64,000 bases of DNA, taken from positions 328,201 to 392,200 of the forward strand of contig CAUJGJ010000287.1 of assembly GCA_963170055.1 (NCBI GenBank). The letters are read 5' to 3'. Position numbers and translations under genes: made by a program. Of the stretch, positions 1 to 24,130 are shown piece by piece. This DNA is from Halisarca cf. caerulea. Taxonomy: Eukaryota > Porifera > Demospongiae > Chondrillida > Halisarcidae. Position 1 is the stretch's first letter, and the number at the start of each line of letters is the position of its first letter. A model generated the notes under the pieces. It saw nothing but the letters and a program-made list of their open reading frames with translations. It did not search any database and was not told the DNA's origin.

Positions 1-854
1 AATTATATATATTCGATTGATACCATATGCAATGTGTGGTTATATCTGATCGAATGTAACGGGCCGGGACACTTCACATTTCATTCAACATTCTGATACA
101 TCCAGCTTATTTTCACTGGTATTGCTGGTATGCCATGTTCTAAGATTATACATGCAATACAGCAAAGAAAACATTTACTGTAATTGAGTACACAATGTAA
201 TCACCTTGACAAAGTCTATCAACGAACTTGAAGTTTGTCAAAATCTATAAGTCGATCTGAGCATAGATACTCTATACATCTATGGTCTGAGGGATGTACG
301 TAGTACATTTATGGAACATGCATGGGTTATGTCATATAATGTGACATCTGTGGATATAGTGAATGAGTATATTATATGTACATCTGCATATAGTTAGATT
401 CTGATTTTGACTGAATTATACCAGGTGAAATGTGTCTGAAGACAGCTGTTTGCAGAACCATGGATTTCATTGCTATCAAACAAATCAAATGTAACCCAAA
501 ATTTGAACCTATGTCATACACAGCCAGGCCTGTAGCCAGGGGGGAGGGGGGGGGGGGTTGTTGGGTTCGGATGAACCCCCCCCCCCCCCTTAAGAATCAC
601 CAAACAATAGAAAGTAAGTCCTAAAGGGTTCTAAAGGAGTATGTAGCCTTGTTTAGACCCACACGGCATATATTCCCTTTGTTTCGTTGCTCTATCATCA
701 CTAAACGCTACCCAGAACGATACCTGATCACAATTGGCCTCCATTTTGTGATAATGTCATTTACCATCACAGTGACATTTTGTACTATGTATTCTGTAAC
801 TCGTTTGCTCTGTGGATAATTTTGAGGGTATTTTGCATAGGGGATCAATGTATA

Positions 855-904
<50 letters not shown>

Positions 905-1966
905 GTGCGTGCGTACGTGCACGCATGCATGTGAAGGGGGATTGAGGAAATCGGAAATGTAACCCCCCTCTGGAAAATCCTGCCTACAGGCCTGACAGCA
1001 GCCTGTGTACTGTACTCCAACCACATGAATAGTAGTATTATACTTCGAATCCACAAAATGTACTTCTAAATCATCAAACACAATATCGTGCATGCAGATT
1101 TGCTCCACATCACAGAAACAAATTTCATGCATGAGCAGCAAGTTAAATGTGTGATGTATGTTAAGTTCATGGATTTAAAAGATTCTAAAAAGAATTTTTG
1201 AAAAACGGACTGCATGCATAATATGAATAGAACCAAAATTAATGATAATACCAAAAAATTAATGTAGGCAACTTTGTTTTTTGTCACTCATGCAGTTGTG
1301 TGGTGGTACATTAATATTGAAATTAATCCAGCTCCACTATTGTCCAGATAAATTGACAATAATATTATAGTTTGAGGAAGCAAAATTATTACTTCTAGGA
1401 CTGTGGACTGCATGTGACTTGGTATCTCAGGTTCTGCAGATTACATGCAGTGATACATGTCACATTGCTCAGTGTTAGTGTCAATTTGAATGTTCAAGCA
1501 GGCCAAATTGAACCAAGCAATTGTAATTCAATTGAATCGACATGTACAAAATGAAAAGCGACCATTTATTTTGCAAATTTAACACACCAGAAGAAATAAC
1601 AGATTGTGCAATCACTGATGCATGACTCAACCAAATTGAATGTCAAATATCACAAATTAACAAACGTTACACAGATGTACAGTCTTGTCTCAAACTATAC
1701 AAGGACTGATAGCCTACACACTGTGCGTCTTACAATTATGCAAGTGAGTAAACAAGACTGCTAACTTTGCATCTGGCCATTGTAATACTATTATACTCAA
1801 TCTAGCATTACAACTCAAAGCAAGAGCACACATCATGCAGTTTCGAAATAATAAGCAGCAGTCAAAATGGAATCGAGTACAATTCAATTTCTATTTTAAA
1901 ATTTAATTTTAGTTTTAGCAATCGCGAGGTTCTGAACTTTGTTCACAACTAGTTATAATAAGAGAT
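1..1966 (+). repeat. Dispersed 2-kb repeat X, copy A (direct)
   Basis: Aligns along its length with 2986-5204, for example CACTTCACATTTCATT...CAATACAGCAAA (68-167 versus 3275-3375) and the end GCAATCGCGAGGTTCTGAAC (1918-1937 versus 5164-5183). No coding potential beyond short open frames. Two insertions relative to B: a short palindrome region near 210-290 and a 470-bp element at 526-994. Confidence 0.85.
526..994. mobile_element. Foldback element with AGGCCTGTAGCCAGG ends inside repeat copy A
   Basis: Begins CCAGGCCTGTAGCCAGGGGG and ends with CCTGCCTACAGGCCTG; copy B lacks it. A 4-bp ACAG may be the target duplication. It contains G/C homopolymers and a (GT)n tract at 858-900. Confidence 0.55.
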
Positions 1967-2086
1967 ACACAATGAACATGCATGCAGACTTCAGGGCTTA
2001 ATTTGTTGGGCGTGGTGAATAGTTGGTCTATTATAATAGTACGTATATGCATGCTAATGTATGTGCATGTATGCATGTATATATGT

Positions 2087-2192
2087 ATAATTATTACTGA
2101 GCGGTTTAGCGAGGTTAACTGTTTCCGTCGCATAGGGGAGTCTGATTGAGACACCCACGCACTTAATCGTATATTTTGGCCAATATGTCGTT
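2087..2192 (+). repeat. 106-bp repeat, inverted copy at 52683-52795
   Basis: TATTACTGAGCGGTTTAGCG...GGCCAATATGTCGT is the reverse complement of 52683-52795 with few changes. Function unknown. Confidence 0.85.
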
Positions 2193-2499
2193 CCTTTGTG
2201 CGCAAGTTGCAAGTCGGCAATAAAGTTAAGTATCAGCAAAGTGGCAATAACAGAAGCGGGCAAAGGTGTTCTATGTGATAAGGTATACTTTACGCGCATT
2301 TCCCAACTGCATATTAAACAAAACGCGCCCAAAGTCACTTACGTTTCGGTCCCTGACAGTCCCATCTTGAGCGATAGGATAACTTTAACAATCTTTATCA
2401 TTTTTACACAATAATCTCTAAATCTTCTATGCAGCGATTTTCAAGTTTCTTCCGCTAAACAGTAGGATTCACAATTTTGTTGTTCGGGTGATCGAATTG

Positions 2500-2700
2500 A
2501 GTAGCCATTGTGTCAGCCATTGTGTCGGACATCTTTAGGGGCATCTTTTTAGCGACTGCGCATGCGCAAGGACACGTGTAGATTATATGGCGCTATCTCC
2601 AAGACTGCTCTGTTTGCTTTCTTTGTTGTTTCGGCGAAGTCTATAGGACGTCTTCTTTCTCTGACAACTTTGTTCGAGTACAAGCTATAAAAATGACAAA
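2500..2700. promoter_or_regulatory. Orphan promoter-like segment (NRF1 and E-box sites)
   Basis: A perfect palindromic NRF1-type site TGCGCATGCGCA (2557-2568) is followed five bases later by an E-box CACGTG (2573-2578), in a locally GC-richer stretch. NRF1 sites typically mark CpG-type housekeeping promoters. No gene starting here was recognised. Confidence 0.4.
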
Positions 2701-3100
2701 ATAAAGGAATTACGAACTGCTGGCAACTTTTACCAATAAACTGGCGGCCCGTTTTGCTTGGAGTCGAACATGTCAGTTTTATCTATGGTTTCGAAACAAA
2801 TGATTTAGCGAAAAGAAGTAAGAAAATTGAAATGTGAAGTGTCATAAAAAGGTATTGATTGACAAATTACAGTTCAATATCGTTCGTGTGTTGCGCACTT
2901 TTGTTCTTGTTTTCCACTGTACTTGGAACACTTGATTTGACTAATTATAACTACAGTTCATGTGCACCACTTTGCACCATCTTGTGATAAAATTATACAT
3001 ATTTGATTGACATACCTACAATGTGTGATTATATCTGATATGATAGAGACTAATTGCTACGGTGACTTATGATATAATATAACTTTCAAACAAATTCTAT

Positions 3101-3252
3101 AACGTAACAGATCAATTGTACAACATCAATGCACAAAATGTTTTGGCCATGTAGGCCTTCATCAGCTGCATAAAATGTTTTATACAGCTGATGAAGGCCT
3201 ACGTGGCCGAAACGTTGTGTGCATTGATTTTGTACAAATAATCTGTTACGTT
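3101..3252. ncRNA. Palindrome with two hammerhead-ribozyme-like cores
   Basis: The ends AACGTAACAG and CTGTTACGTT bracket a long inverted repeat. The plus arm reads CTGATGA (3188-3194), A, GGCC-TACGT-GGCC (stem II), GAAA (3209-3212), the conserved hammerhead core. The minus arm has CTGATGA (3165-3159) with the same stem, but AAAA in place of GAAA. An extra A sits between CTGATGA and stem II, and a proper GUH cleavage triplet next to a closed stem III is not obvious, so activity is doubtful. Confidence 0.4.
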
Positions 3253-3534
3253 CCTGATCGAATGTAAACTGACACTTCACATTTCATTTAACATCCTGAT
3301 ATATACATGCAGCTCATTTTCCCTGGTATTGTTGGTATGCCGTTTTCTAAAATTATACATGCAATACAGCAAAACATGTAATTGAGCACATGATGTAATC
3401 ACCTTGACTATTGTTTGTGGAAGTCTAAGTCTGAGAGATGTATGTAGTACATGTATGGAACATGCACCGCTATGCCAAATATTATTATAATGTGACATCA
3501 GTGGACTTTCAAACTGATATAAGAAATGATTATA

Positions 3535-4036
3535 TAACGTATATGTTCTAATTTTTCTTCATTCCAAATATTCGTCATGGGCTCCAAAAGGGATGAGAAG
3601 CATTCTAATTGATGACGAAATAACATGTGTTTTAATTCTACATATGTCAGAGACCCTATTTATTCGTCACGCAGGCTGGCTGCCTTCATTCTGCCATTTG
3701 TTGTGCCATTGATATACCGTACTGGAGAAACCGCTGTTCCTTCGTTTATATTTGTCATTTTTATTTCGTTTGAGTAATCGTCAAATCATGGAAGAAGATT
3801 TTCATTTTTCATTCGAAATTCCTTGTATATGTGCATGGTATCCTCGAATGGGCGCAACAGTTCTCAAGCTAGAAACATCTATTTTTTGATGGTTCTAATT
3901 CGCCGTCATTGATTCTAAATATTTGTCCCCCCATTCCAATTATTCACCACCTTTCAGAAACCTTGCAATTCCATTCCAAATGACGTTTTTTCGTGACAAT
4001 TGCTCTGACGAAAAATTAGAACATAAACGGTATATG
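3535..4036. mobile_element. MITE with GTTCTAATTTTTC ends nested in repeat copies B and C
   Basis: The left end TATATGTTCTAATTTTTCTTC and right end GACGAAAAATTAGAACATAA are inverted repeats. Copy A lacks this segment. Internal CGTCA/TGACG motifs recur. Inverted partner at about 51760-52262. Confidence 0.65.
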
Positions 4037-5204
4037 CACATTTATGTATATTTGTTAAATTCTGATTTTAATTGGATTATACCATGTGAAATGTGTCTGA
4101 AGACAGCCTCTGCAGAAACCATGGATTTCATCGCAATCAAACAAATCTAATGTAACCCAAAATTTGAACCTATTTTATACACAGCAGCCTGTGTCACAAC
4201 TGTACTCCAAGCACCTGAATATGTCAAATCCACAAATTTAAATGCACTTACGAACAAATCATCTAAAACACAATGTCATGCAGATTGGCTACACATCACA
4301 GAAACAAATTTCATGTACGTATGAGCAGCAAGTTATAAATGACATTGTGTGATGTATGTTCAATCAATATGAAGTTCATGGCTTCAAAAGAAATTTTGAA
4401 GACTTAATTCTTGAAAAAAAAACAGACTGTTTGTTCAAATAGAACCAAATAATAAACCAAAAATGTTTGCAACTTCGTTTCTATCACTCATGCAGTTGTG
4501 TGGTGGTACATGAATTACAATATTATTGATTCAGAATTAATCAAGGTCTACAAATGCATATGTTCAGGTATATTGACAATAGTATTATGTTAAATTGAGG
4601 AAGCATAATTATAATACTAACTTCTAGCACCATGGACTGCAAATTGGTTTCTTGTGCAGATTATGTGCAGTGGTACATGTCACATGCATTGCTCAGTGCT
4701 ATTGTCAATTGAATGTTCAAGCAGGCCAAATTGAACCAAGCATTGCAATTCAATTGAATCATAATATACAATGAAAAGTGACCATTTATTTTGGCAATGC
4801 AAATTTAACGCAGTGTCACCAGAAGAAATAAAAACTCAACAGATTTGTGTCAATCACTGATGCATGACTCAATCAAATTGAATGTCAAATGTCACAAATT
4901 GCAAATGTTACACTGTCATACAGCCTTGCTTCACGAGTACTGATACTGTAGTCTACACACTGTGTCTTGCAAGCATGTGTCAAGTGAGTAAACAACAAAA
5001 CTGCTAACTTTGCATCTGCATGGCAATTGTAATACCATTGCACTGGCAATCTAGCCTTATAACTCAAAGCATGAGCACACACATCAGTTTTGAATTCATA
5101 AGCAGCAGTCAAAATGGAATTGAACACAATTCAATTTCTATTTCAAAATTCAATTTTTCTTTTAGCAATCGCGAGGTTCTGAACTTGGTTCACAACTAGT
5201 ATAT

Positions 5205-7253
5205 ATTTATAATTGACTGCATGATCACAATCAATTAAGGCAGAGCACTCCATTAATTTTATATTGCCCATGCATTACATAATACATAGTAATGCCTGCA
5301 TATGGATCGAATTTAGATCTGGCCAGCTCTATACAATATTATATGTCTGTTCTCATGGAGACATATATGCATATAGCTATATCCAATAGAATAATAATAC
5401 AAATATGAGGCTGATCCAAATAATTCAATAATACATACACTGCATGCACAGTGCATACCTTACTACACTTGCCTGTTCAGATAGTAATTACATATAATAT
5501 TATATAATAGCAAACTTCAGAATATTTTCAGTAATAGCGAACATAATATACAGTGTACATAATAATAATATCATGATCACTCAAACCAGTAATGCATGAC
5601 ATTGGAAAAAAATGTTCATTATTCGAGTAAAACAATGATGGAATTATACAAAACAATGCAGTATTCAATAAAGCAGAGCGGAAAGGGTATGTGTTATGGT
5701 GTTATCTTTTACTTTGCATAAAATCAAGTGAAGTATAGAACAGGAAATAGGTAGAGGAATTCTGTAGTGAATACAAAAGCACAGTTAATCATAGTGATAC
5801 CAGAACGTAGCAACTGATACAATAGCAACTTCACGCATTGGTGAGATGAAAACGCAAGGGTACAATACATACTGTACTTACACAAATAATCAAGACTATT
5901 ACTAGATGTACGCAAAGCGCAGTACTCGCAAGACAGTGCGTGGTCATCGTCGACGCACGTGGCAGAACATGTCGACCGAGATGGCTGACCAATTCGCAGC
6001 CCCCAAACAAAACAGTCAGAACCCTGCCAAAACCAAAGACAAATTTCAACAAACAAAAAAGTCGTCCCGAGATATGGCCTAGTTCTGCGCTTTAATGCGT
6101 TGATCGCTGTTCTACAATAGCGCTATTCGGCACCAGGAGGCAGAAAGTGAGTGTTTTATTTCTCTGAATAGCGAAGTTTTAGTAAGACTAACGAACGGAT
6201 CTCTTGCCTAGCCTCGAAGAGCACAAACGTCCCTCTTTGCCAGTTTTAGCTACTGCAAATTTCGACGAGCACCTTCCGAGTAATTTGCGTCCAAAGTGAC
6301 CTAAAATGGGACAAAATCGAACAAATGTTACCCGATAATTAATCAAATGCATGGGTAGCTCAAACCCACTCCGCTAAGGCGACGGAAATAGAAAACTCGC
6401 TTACACTCGTAATTAGAGGAAACATAACCACTGAGCACTGGAGTCACGAAATAAGGCTATAACTAATTCGTATCCTGGCAACAGATACTATTGACCTCTA
6501 GTGGTTTGTTACGCTCATCTTGAGTTGATCAGTTCTAGCCACTTACTTTAACATCAATTAGAAGTGTGCTGATATTAATGATCTGTGCTGCATCACATTG
6601 CACAACAGCACAACCAGCAGAGAGACAGACAAAACACAATAGGGCTAAATACGTAGTATTTTAATCTTGATTACATTTACATACGAATACAGGTACTACT
6701 ATGTTCACAATAGTACATATATACAGTTATTGCATTTCAAATGGACGTCTTGATGCTACTTTATCCGCCTACATAAATTCACCAGGAACAAGCTATAGCG
6801 CATACATAGTTCCTGGTAATCAGTGGTCTCACTAAAAATGTGCAAATTGGTCCATTTAAGTGTATTAGGTACAATTACATACTTACTCAGAGGAGGCAAT
6901 TTAGATATGTACAGCTAACACAATGGTTCTAGTAAGTAGCAGCAACATTAGCAAGCAGAATAATGTTTGCATGTACAACATATAAATAATGAGACGAGAA
7001 CCATTTGCACTAATCAATACAGAACACATTACCATAGACAGAGCTTCAATTGCTGAGGTATATTATGTACGTACATGTTCCTTCCAATTTGAAGAAATTG
7101 TTTCAATGACTACATACGAACATACACAATTTTGGCCAACCCTCAGGCATGTATTTTTTGTGGTGGCATTGGACAGTGTGTTGCAACATGCAAATATGAC
7201 ATATGGCATAACCAAGTTACACTGAATACAGCAGTACATACATATGTACATAC
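5205..7253. other. Gene-free spacer downstream of USP8
   Basis: AT-rich to 5700, then 6060-6330 is less AT-rich and promoter-like but shows no recognisable gene. A hairpin ACCAGGAAC/GTTCCTGGT lies at 6781-6817. The missing last USP8 exon and its 3' UTR should be in this interval. Confidence 0.5.
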
Positions 7254-19326
<12,073 letters not shown>

Positions 19327-19532
19327 TATTGCGTGAGACTACTACACCATTAAACCTCAGAATTTTATCATATATAGTACAAACTCAGTTTGTCTGTACG
19401 ACGTACACTGGCCTTCCATTTTTCTGGTTTCTTCCTCTCAACATAAGACGTCATAACAAAATGGAGGCGTCCGGACTCCGACTCCGATACAGCTCCGCAA
19501 CACCCGATTGCTGTTCTTTTATGCTATAGAAA
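19327..19532. promoter_or_regulatory. Bidirectional promoter between USP8 and small membrane protein gene
   Basis: The start codons of the minus-strand USP8 gene (19326) and the plus-strand small membrane protein gene (19533) are only 206 bp apart and face away from each other. The interval holds a GACGTCAT cAMP-response-like element near 19447-19454 and an AAATGGAGGCG stretch near 19460 resembling a YY1-type initiator. No TATA box is obvious. Both genes look like housekeeping genes, which fits a shared promoter. Transcription start sites are inferred. Confidence 0.55.
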
Positions 19533-22492
19533 ATGGCCGACGATCCTCGTGTAGAATCAGGACCTCTGCCAGCCGATAAACCTCACGGGCAAGAAGTATC
19601 CAACACCTTGCAGGTGTACTTATTAATATTTACACTTGTTTTTGTATTAATTTTAGGTAAGTTGTGCTCAGCCGTTTTTTACAGTAATGTTAATTTTCCT
19701 CTCCCTTTGGCTTTAATGATTAGTACTCAAATCTGATTCAATGTAATGTAATCTACGCAAATGGATTTGTGTCCAGTTTTTTCGCATACAGTACATAGGA
19801 ATAGCGAGGTAATAAATGATGTACCGAGTTGGTGTATCTATGGCCATATAAGGTAAGGCAGGGGGTTTCTGGATGGACACTGGTTGATTTATGATTCTAA
19901 CTCTAGATAGCAAAGGCTGTTTTAAAGTTAAACAGATAGTGTGAATGTAAGGTGGATTGTATATACTTATGAATGTAAAGTGGATTGTATATACTTATGT
20001 TGACTTACGTAAGTTGTCTTCATTATCTTGAGATAGAACCATAAATTAGTCAGTGTCTGGAAACACCTTGCTATCCCGAACCCCCTGCCTAACCTTACCT
20101 AGTGTAGATCACACTCCTAGAACAATGAGCACATTAACACAGCACACTTCACAGTGTGTACATGTTGCACTGTGCAGTAGGTCCTTGGCTGACACTTTAA
20201 AAATTTATAGCATCCAACTCCAGATTCATAACCAAATCTAAACCGCAACACAACCACCCCCAAACATTAACTGTTGGACTTTTTCTCAATTTCATACTTG
20301 ACAATATCTAACAGCTATCAAACTGCGTAACAATTATGTGGGATTAGTTGACCACCAACTTGAACTCAAGCAACACTTGTGCATTTCATTTTATTTGTCC
20401 ATAGTGTCAATATCAGCTATCTCATTTACAATTCCATGTAATTATTCTTCATACCCATCTCACCCTAATAATTTAATACACATGCCCGTACTCTATTCTG
20501 TATATATTTTTTTATCAATGGCCTCTCATAACATGCACTCTAATTTTCTGCTCTCTTCACCACCACCATTTATCCAATATTTTTCTTTCATGTACCCACT
20601 AAATTATGGCTGTATCATGAGATGCTGCCAGAACTGAGACACGTATTAGTCACACCTCACAAGTGACACATGATTGCTGAAAAGCATAATAATAATACAA
20701 TAATAGAAAAAATAGGACAGCTAGGAAAATGGCCGGTTCTTTTGCCTGCAGTACAGAACAATCTGAGGTCAATCTTTAGATTAATATTTTGTCAAGGTAT
20801 AGTACTAATAATATAATATATACAGTATTAGTAATTTTCAGGTCCCTTCCCACCTCTGCTGATGACATTTTCTTTTAATTTAGGTACTTTTTGTTTTTAC
20901 TACCTCTATTATTGTAACATGGGTGTATAGTTGTCATTATTATGTTCATTTTGTACATGCAATGTATTATACTTTGTCTTAGTACAGCTGATTGTTGTTA
21001 TCATCTTCATTAACTACTCGTGGCATTCGCTGATGACATTGTTTACCTATGAAGAGTAGAGATGTACAGTGGAACCCTATTGACACAAAATTGCTTAAAA
21101 TGAAATTTTGTTTAACATGAAAGCTGCAAATGGCCCCTTCAATGTTTCTTGTATTCCTAAGTGTTCTGATAACATGAAATCCTGATAAAATGAAGGCTTG
21201 TCCCCTGTCCTTGAGTTTTGTGTTAAGAGGGCTCCATTGTACCTATGGGCATTTTATCAGATTCTTGAACCAAGCATCTTCATAAACCCTGTCCATTAGG
21301 GTTGGATCAACAATCTAAGATGATAATTTTTGGTCAGTGCAATGGAAAAAGTCTATATTCGTATAAGCAAGACATATGAACTAGCTGTCTCTTCCCACTG
21401 ATGTATATCTGTTACACTTTGTTCTGAGAGCTATGTATTATAGTCCTTTCATGCTTTCCAATTAAATGACCTTGTCTGTATATATTGTCAGTGTGCTTAG
21501 CAAGCATGGAGTTGCTTTCACTACCCATAGGATATTAGCAGTCATGGCTAATGCCAACTGTGTTTAGGGTGTCCGTGGGTATGTAAAGATTGTGTCCAAG
21601 GAGGTGTACATAGTTTGGCTGTCATTAAGAGAAGTTTGTATTTTGTTGGTCTCTAGGCACTTTCCAGTATGAAATTGATTTCATAACTATGTACATACCA
21701 CTCTAAAACCAGGGTATGGTATATGTATATTAGTAACACAGTATTTTTCAATCCACTGCTGTTATACTGCTTTGAATTGTGTCCTTGGAGGTCACTGTTA
21801 ACTGTGCCATAGTTGATTCTACTTCAAGTTACATCTCATGCTATCATGTGACAGGTGTTATATGATATCCACCAATCCCTGTACACTACTCAATCACTTT
21901 CCAAGAATGTATACAGTAGAACCACCTATAGTGGACTCTCCCAGATATAAGGACACAGTACAATAAGCCTCTCTACAAAGGGCACAGCTTGCATGAGGTC
22001 CCAGAAATAATTCCTCCTTGTAATGTTTTTTACATTTTCCTCCTACAAAGAACAAATTGAGCTACCCAAGATGCCCTTTATTCAGAGGTTCCACTGTATG
22101 TTTATATATATATATACTTATCATAAGTATTTGTGGCTGAATATACATATAATATTATATATTATACAGAATTAACTAACATCAGCACCTAATTTATATG
22201 TGTAATATAACATTCATAAACAAGCTTTAAAGTGTAGTGTTGTGTATAGCCTTTACCATTAGCAGTGTTTGTATTTCAATGAAGTGTGCACAGTGTACAT
22301 TTTTTGTGTATAATATTATAATATCACATAGCTGGTTGTATGCTAAGGTTGATTTCTTATTTACATGATATGCTGCACCCTTCTGTAGCTTATGGAGTGT
22401 ATCGTGTAATAAATGTCAGTACTGAGAGAAACAGGAAATTAATGGAGAAGAAAAGGCTAAAAGAAGAGAAGCAGAACAAAAAGAAGAAATGA
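19533..22492 (+). CDS. Small single-pass membrane protein, 75 aa, two exons
   Basis: Exons 19533-19656 and 22389-22492 join in phase (split Ala codon; donor GTAAGT, acceptor CTGTAG) to a 75-residue protein. Residues 1-26 are hydrophilic and acidic/polar, residues about 27-50 form one hydrophobic helix (LQVYLLIFTLVFVLILAYGV), and the last 25 residues are strongly basic, ending in KQNKKKK. The Lys-rich tail puts it on the cytosolic side by the positive-inside rule and resembles a dilysine-type ER retrieval signal, although the spacing is not a strict KKxx test. The layout recalls the heterogeneous SMIM group of small integral membrane proteins, but I cannot name an orthologue. The intron is 2.7 kb and carries several MITEs. 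An upstream in-frame-unrelated ATG exists at 19461. Confidence 0.65.
19849..20101. mobile_element. Foldback MITE in intron of the small membrane protein gene
   Basis: AAGGTAAGGCAGGGGGTTTC at the left matches the reverse complement of AACCCCCTGCCTAACCTTACC at the right, and the arms extend about 50 bp. Two 26-bp direct repeats (GTGGATTGTATATACTTATG type) lie in the middle. Confidence 0.7.
21065..21241. mobile_element. TA-flanked CAGT-end MITE
   Basis: Left TACAGTGGAACCCTATTGAC, right end reverse complement TACAATGGAGCCCTCTTAAC. Confidence 0.75.
21912..22098. mobile_element. TA-flanked CAGT-end MITE
   Basis: Left TACAGTAGAACCACCTATAG, right end reverse complement TACAGTGGAACCTCTGAATA. Confidence 0.75.
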
Positions 22493-22585
22493 ACACATTA
22501 ACAGCTTGAATTAAATCACTTAAAATTGTTACAATTATACGAAATTGCAGATTTTGAAGCAGTAGTAAGACATGTATCTACACAC

Positions 22586-23582
22586 TTATATTCTAGTGAA
22601 GTAACCTTGAGTGGTTGGCATGATCTTAAACAAGCCAATAATGGATGAAAGTAAGCCTAATAGTCCAATCAGTACGTTTCCAACGGATGGCTTTTTTGGC
22701 CACAGCCTTCCATGAATATAGCTGTATTCTATGGCAATCAATAAGTCAGCTGTACATTGAATGACGTTCAGTGCAGCTGTGAAGATACTGCTATAGCTCA
22801 CTACGTAGTTGGTGGCTGATGAATTGTGTGCTTTGGAAGCAATATGAGTCTTGCGGGTCTGCCAAGCCACAATGCAGCTTTTTATCAATTTCCTTAAATG
22901 AGAAATTAAACTAGCCAATATGCCAATACCCCACAAGTAGCAAGCCATTGACCACAAGGATTCTGAAGAATAGGATACAATGCCAACATCAGCCATCCAA
23001 GCCATATGTTCAACTGGGTAGTAGAATTGATAAGCCACTGCACTCACAAGTTCCAACACCTTTTGAACATCCACCCTTTGCTGAGATAGAAATAGAAGAA
23101 AAAAGTAGCCAGGTGTTATAATGCAACAAGCATAGGTTGAAGAAACAATGTAGAGTGTTCATTTTCAAAGTCTGAACAATTTATAGCACTGAGACCTACA
23201 GCTAATACCTTTAGGGTAGCGTTGCTGTAAAAACTTAGCATAAAATGCTGTTTGTAACAGACATCATGACAATAACTATGTAGCGTACAACTGCGGCCTG
23301 ACAAACAAAAAGGGGTTCTAATCTGCCAAAAGGAACTCATGACTGTAAACAACAATCATACAAGATCAATAAGCTAAATCTCAAGTATTAATATACAATC
23401 ACATAACAGTGTACCATAAACTGCTACCACTTGATACATACAAAGATCACAATACACCTATGATATATAAATTCAGACTACTGCATAACTGTTACCTAAC
23501 TCAATGCTGTGTGTGTGTGTGTGTGTGTGTGCATGTGTGTGTGTTTGTGTGTACACGTGCACGCACATGTCTGTGTTTGTGC

Positions 23583-23637
<55 letters not shown>

Positions 23638-23687
23638 ATGTGTGTGTGTTTGTGTGTACACGTGCACGCACATGTCTGTGTTTGTGC

Positions 23688-23760
<73 letters not shown>

Positions 23761-24130
23761 ATGTTTGTGCATTGTGTGTGTTTGTGTGTGCACGTGTGAA
23801 TGTGAGTATGCGTGTGTGTGTGTGTGTGTGGTCTACATGTGTTTGCGAGTGTGTAGGAAACCCTAGCATAGAGTGCTTATGACCCTAGTAACTCACTCGA
23901 ACATTTCTGAAACACCTTAAGGTCTCCCGAAGACTGGGCACATCGTCAAAAAACCGATTAATAATTCTCATGTTGCTAATGGAATTAGAAATCACCAAAA
24001 AATGCTTTTCCATGATCTTAGATTTTATCATGACAGCGCAAATCCCTGACAGCGCCTGGGTGCCATACTGAATCGTTCTAACTACCTGATCGCGTGACCA
24101 GTAGTTTTCCAAAAAGGCGACCATAGACAT
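22586..24130 (-). CDS. PEX11G: Peroxisomal membrane protein 11C (PEX11 gamma)
   Basis: PEX11 proteins tubulate and help divide peroxisomes. Exon 1 (24130-23897, 78 codons) begins MSMVAFLENYWSRDQVVRTI and contains NRFFDDVP, matching the FDD motif of the PEX11 N-terminal amphipathic region. Exon 2 (23080-22586) carries the hallmark FYYPVEHMAWMADVGIV, equivalent to LYYPCEHVAWAAD of human PEX11G, two or three hydrophobic segments and a C-terminal GLLSSIIGLFKI helix. Both junctions are phase 0 (CGA|GTGAGT and CTCAG|CAA). The product is 242 residues, practically the human length of 241. A second in-frame Met lies two codons downstream. The intron contains a compound (GT)n array. Confidence 0.9.
23505..23832 (+). 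repeat. Compound (GT)n microsatellite with 105-bp duplication, PEX11G intron
   Basis: (GT)n runs are separated by a segment with TACACGTGCACGCACATGTC that occurs twice at a 105-bp spacing (from 23531 and from 23636). All long open frames here are dinucleotide artefacts. Confidence 0.95.

Larger units (their letters stand above)
2986..5204 (+). repeat. Dispersed repeat X, copy B (direct)
   Basis: Direct relative of copy A separated by about 1 kb. It carries two insertions absent from A: the palindrome near 3101-3252 and an element near 3535-4036. From 3239 to 5204 it is almost identical to the inverted copy C; a 75-codon open frame at 3923-4150 translates identically in both. Confidence 0.88.

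Noticed and set aside
3923..4150. 75-codon frame conserved identically at 51655-51882
   Set aside because: Identity comes from recent duplication of repeat X; the frame crosses a MITE end and has no recognised domain.
7063..7221. Possible last USP8 exon reading CNLVMPYVIFACC
   Set aside because: It resembles the family end AYILFY, but the intron to exon 16 would be only 32 nt, shorter than any other in the gene; left unassigned.
23409..23882. Cys-Val and Thr-His rich open frames
   Set aside because: Dinucleotide microsatellite has no stops in any frame; lies in the PEX11G intron.
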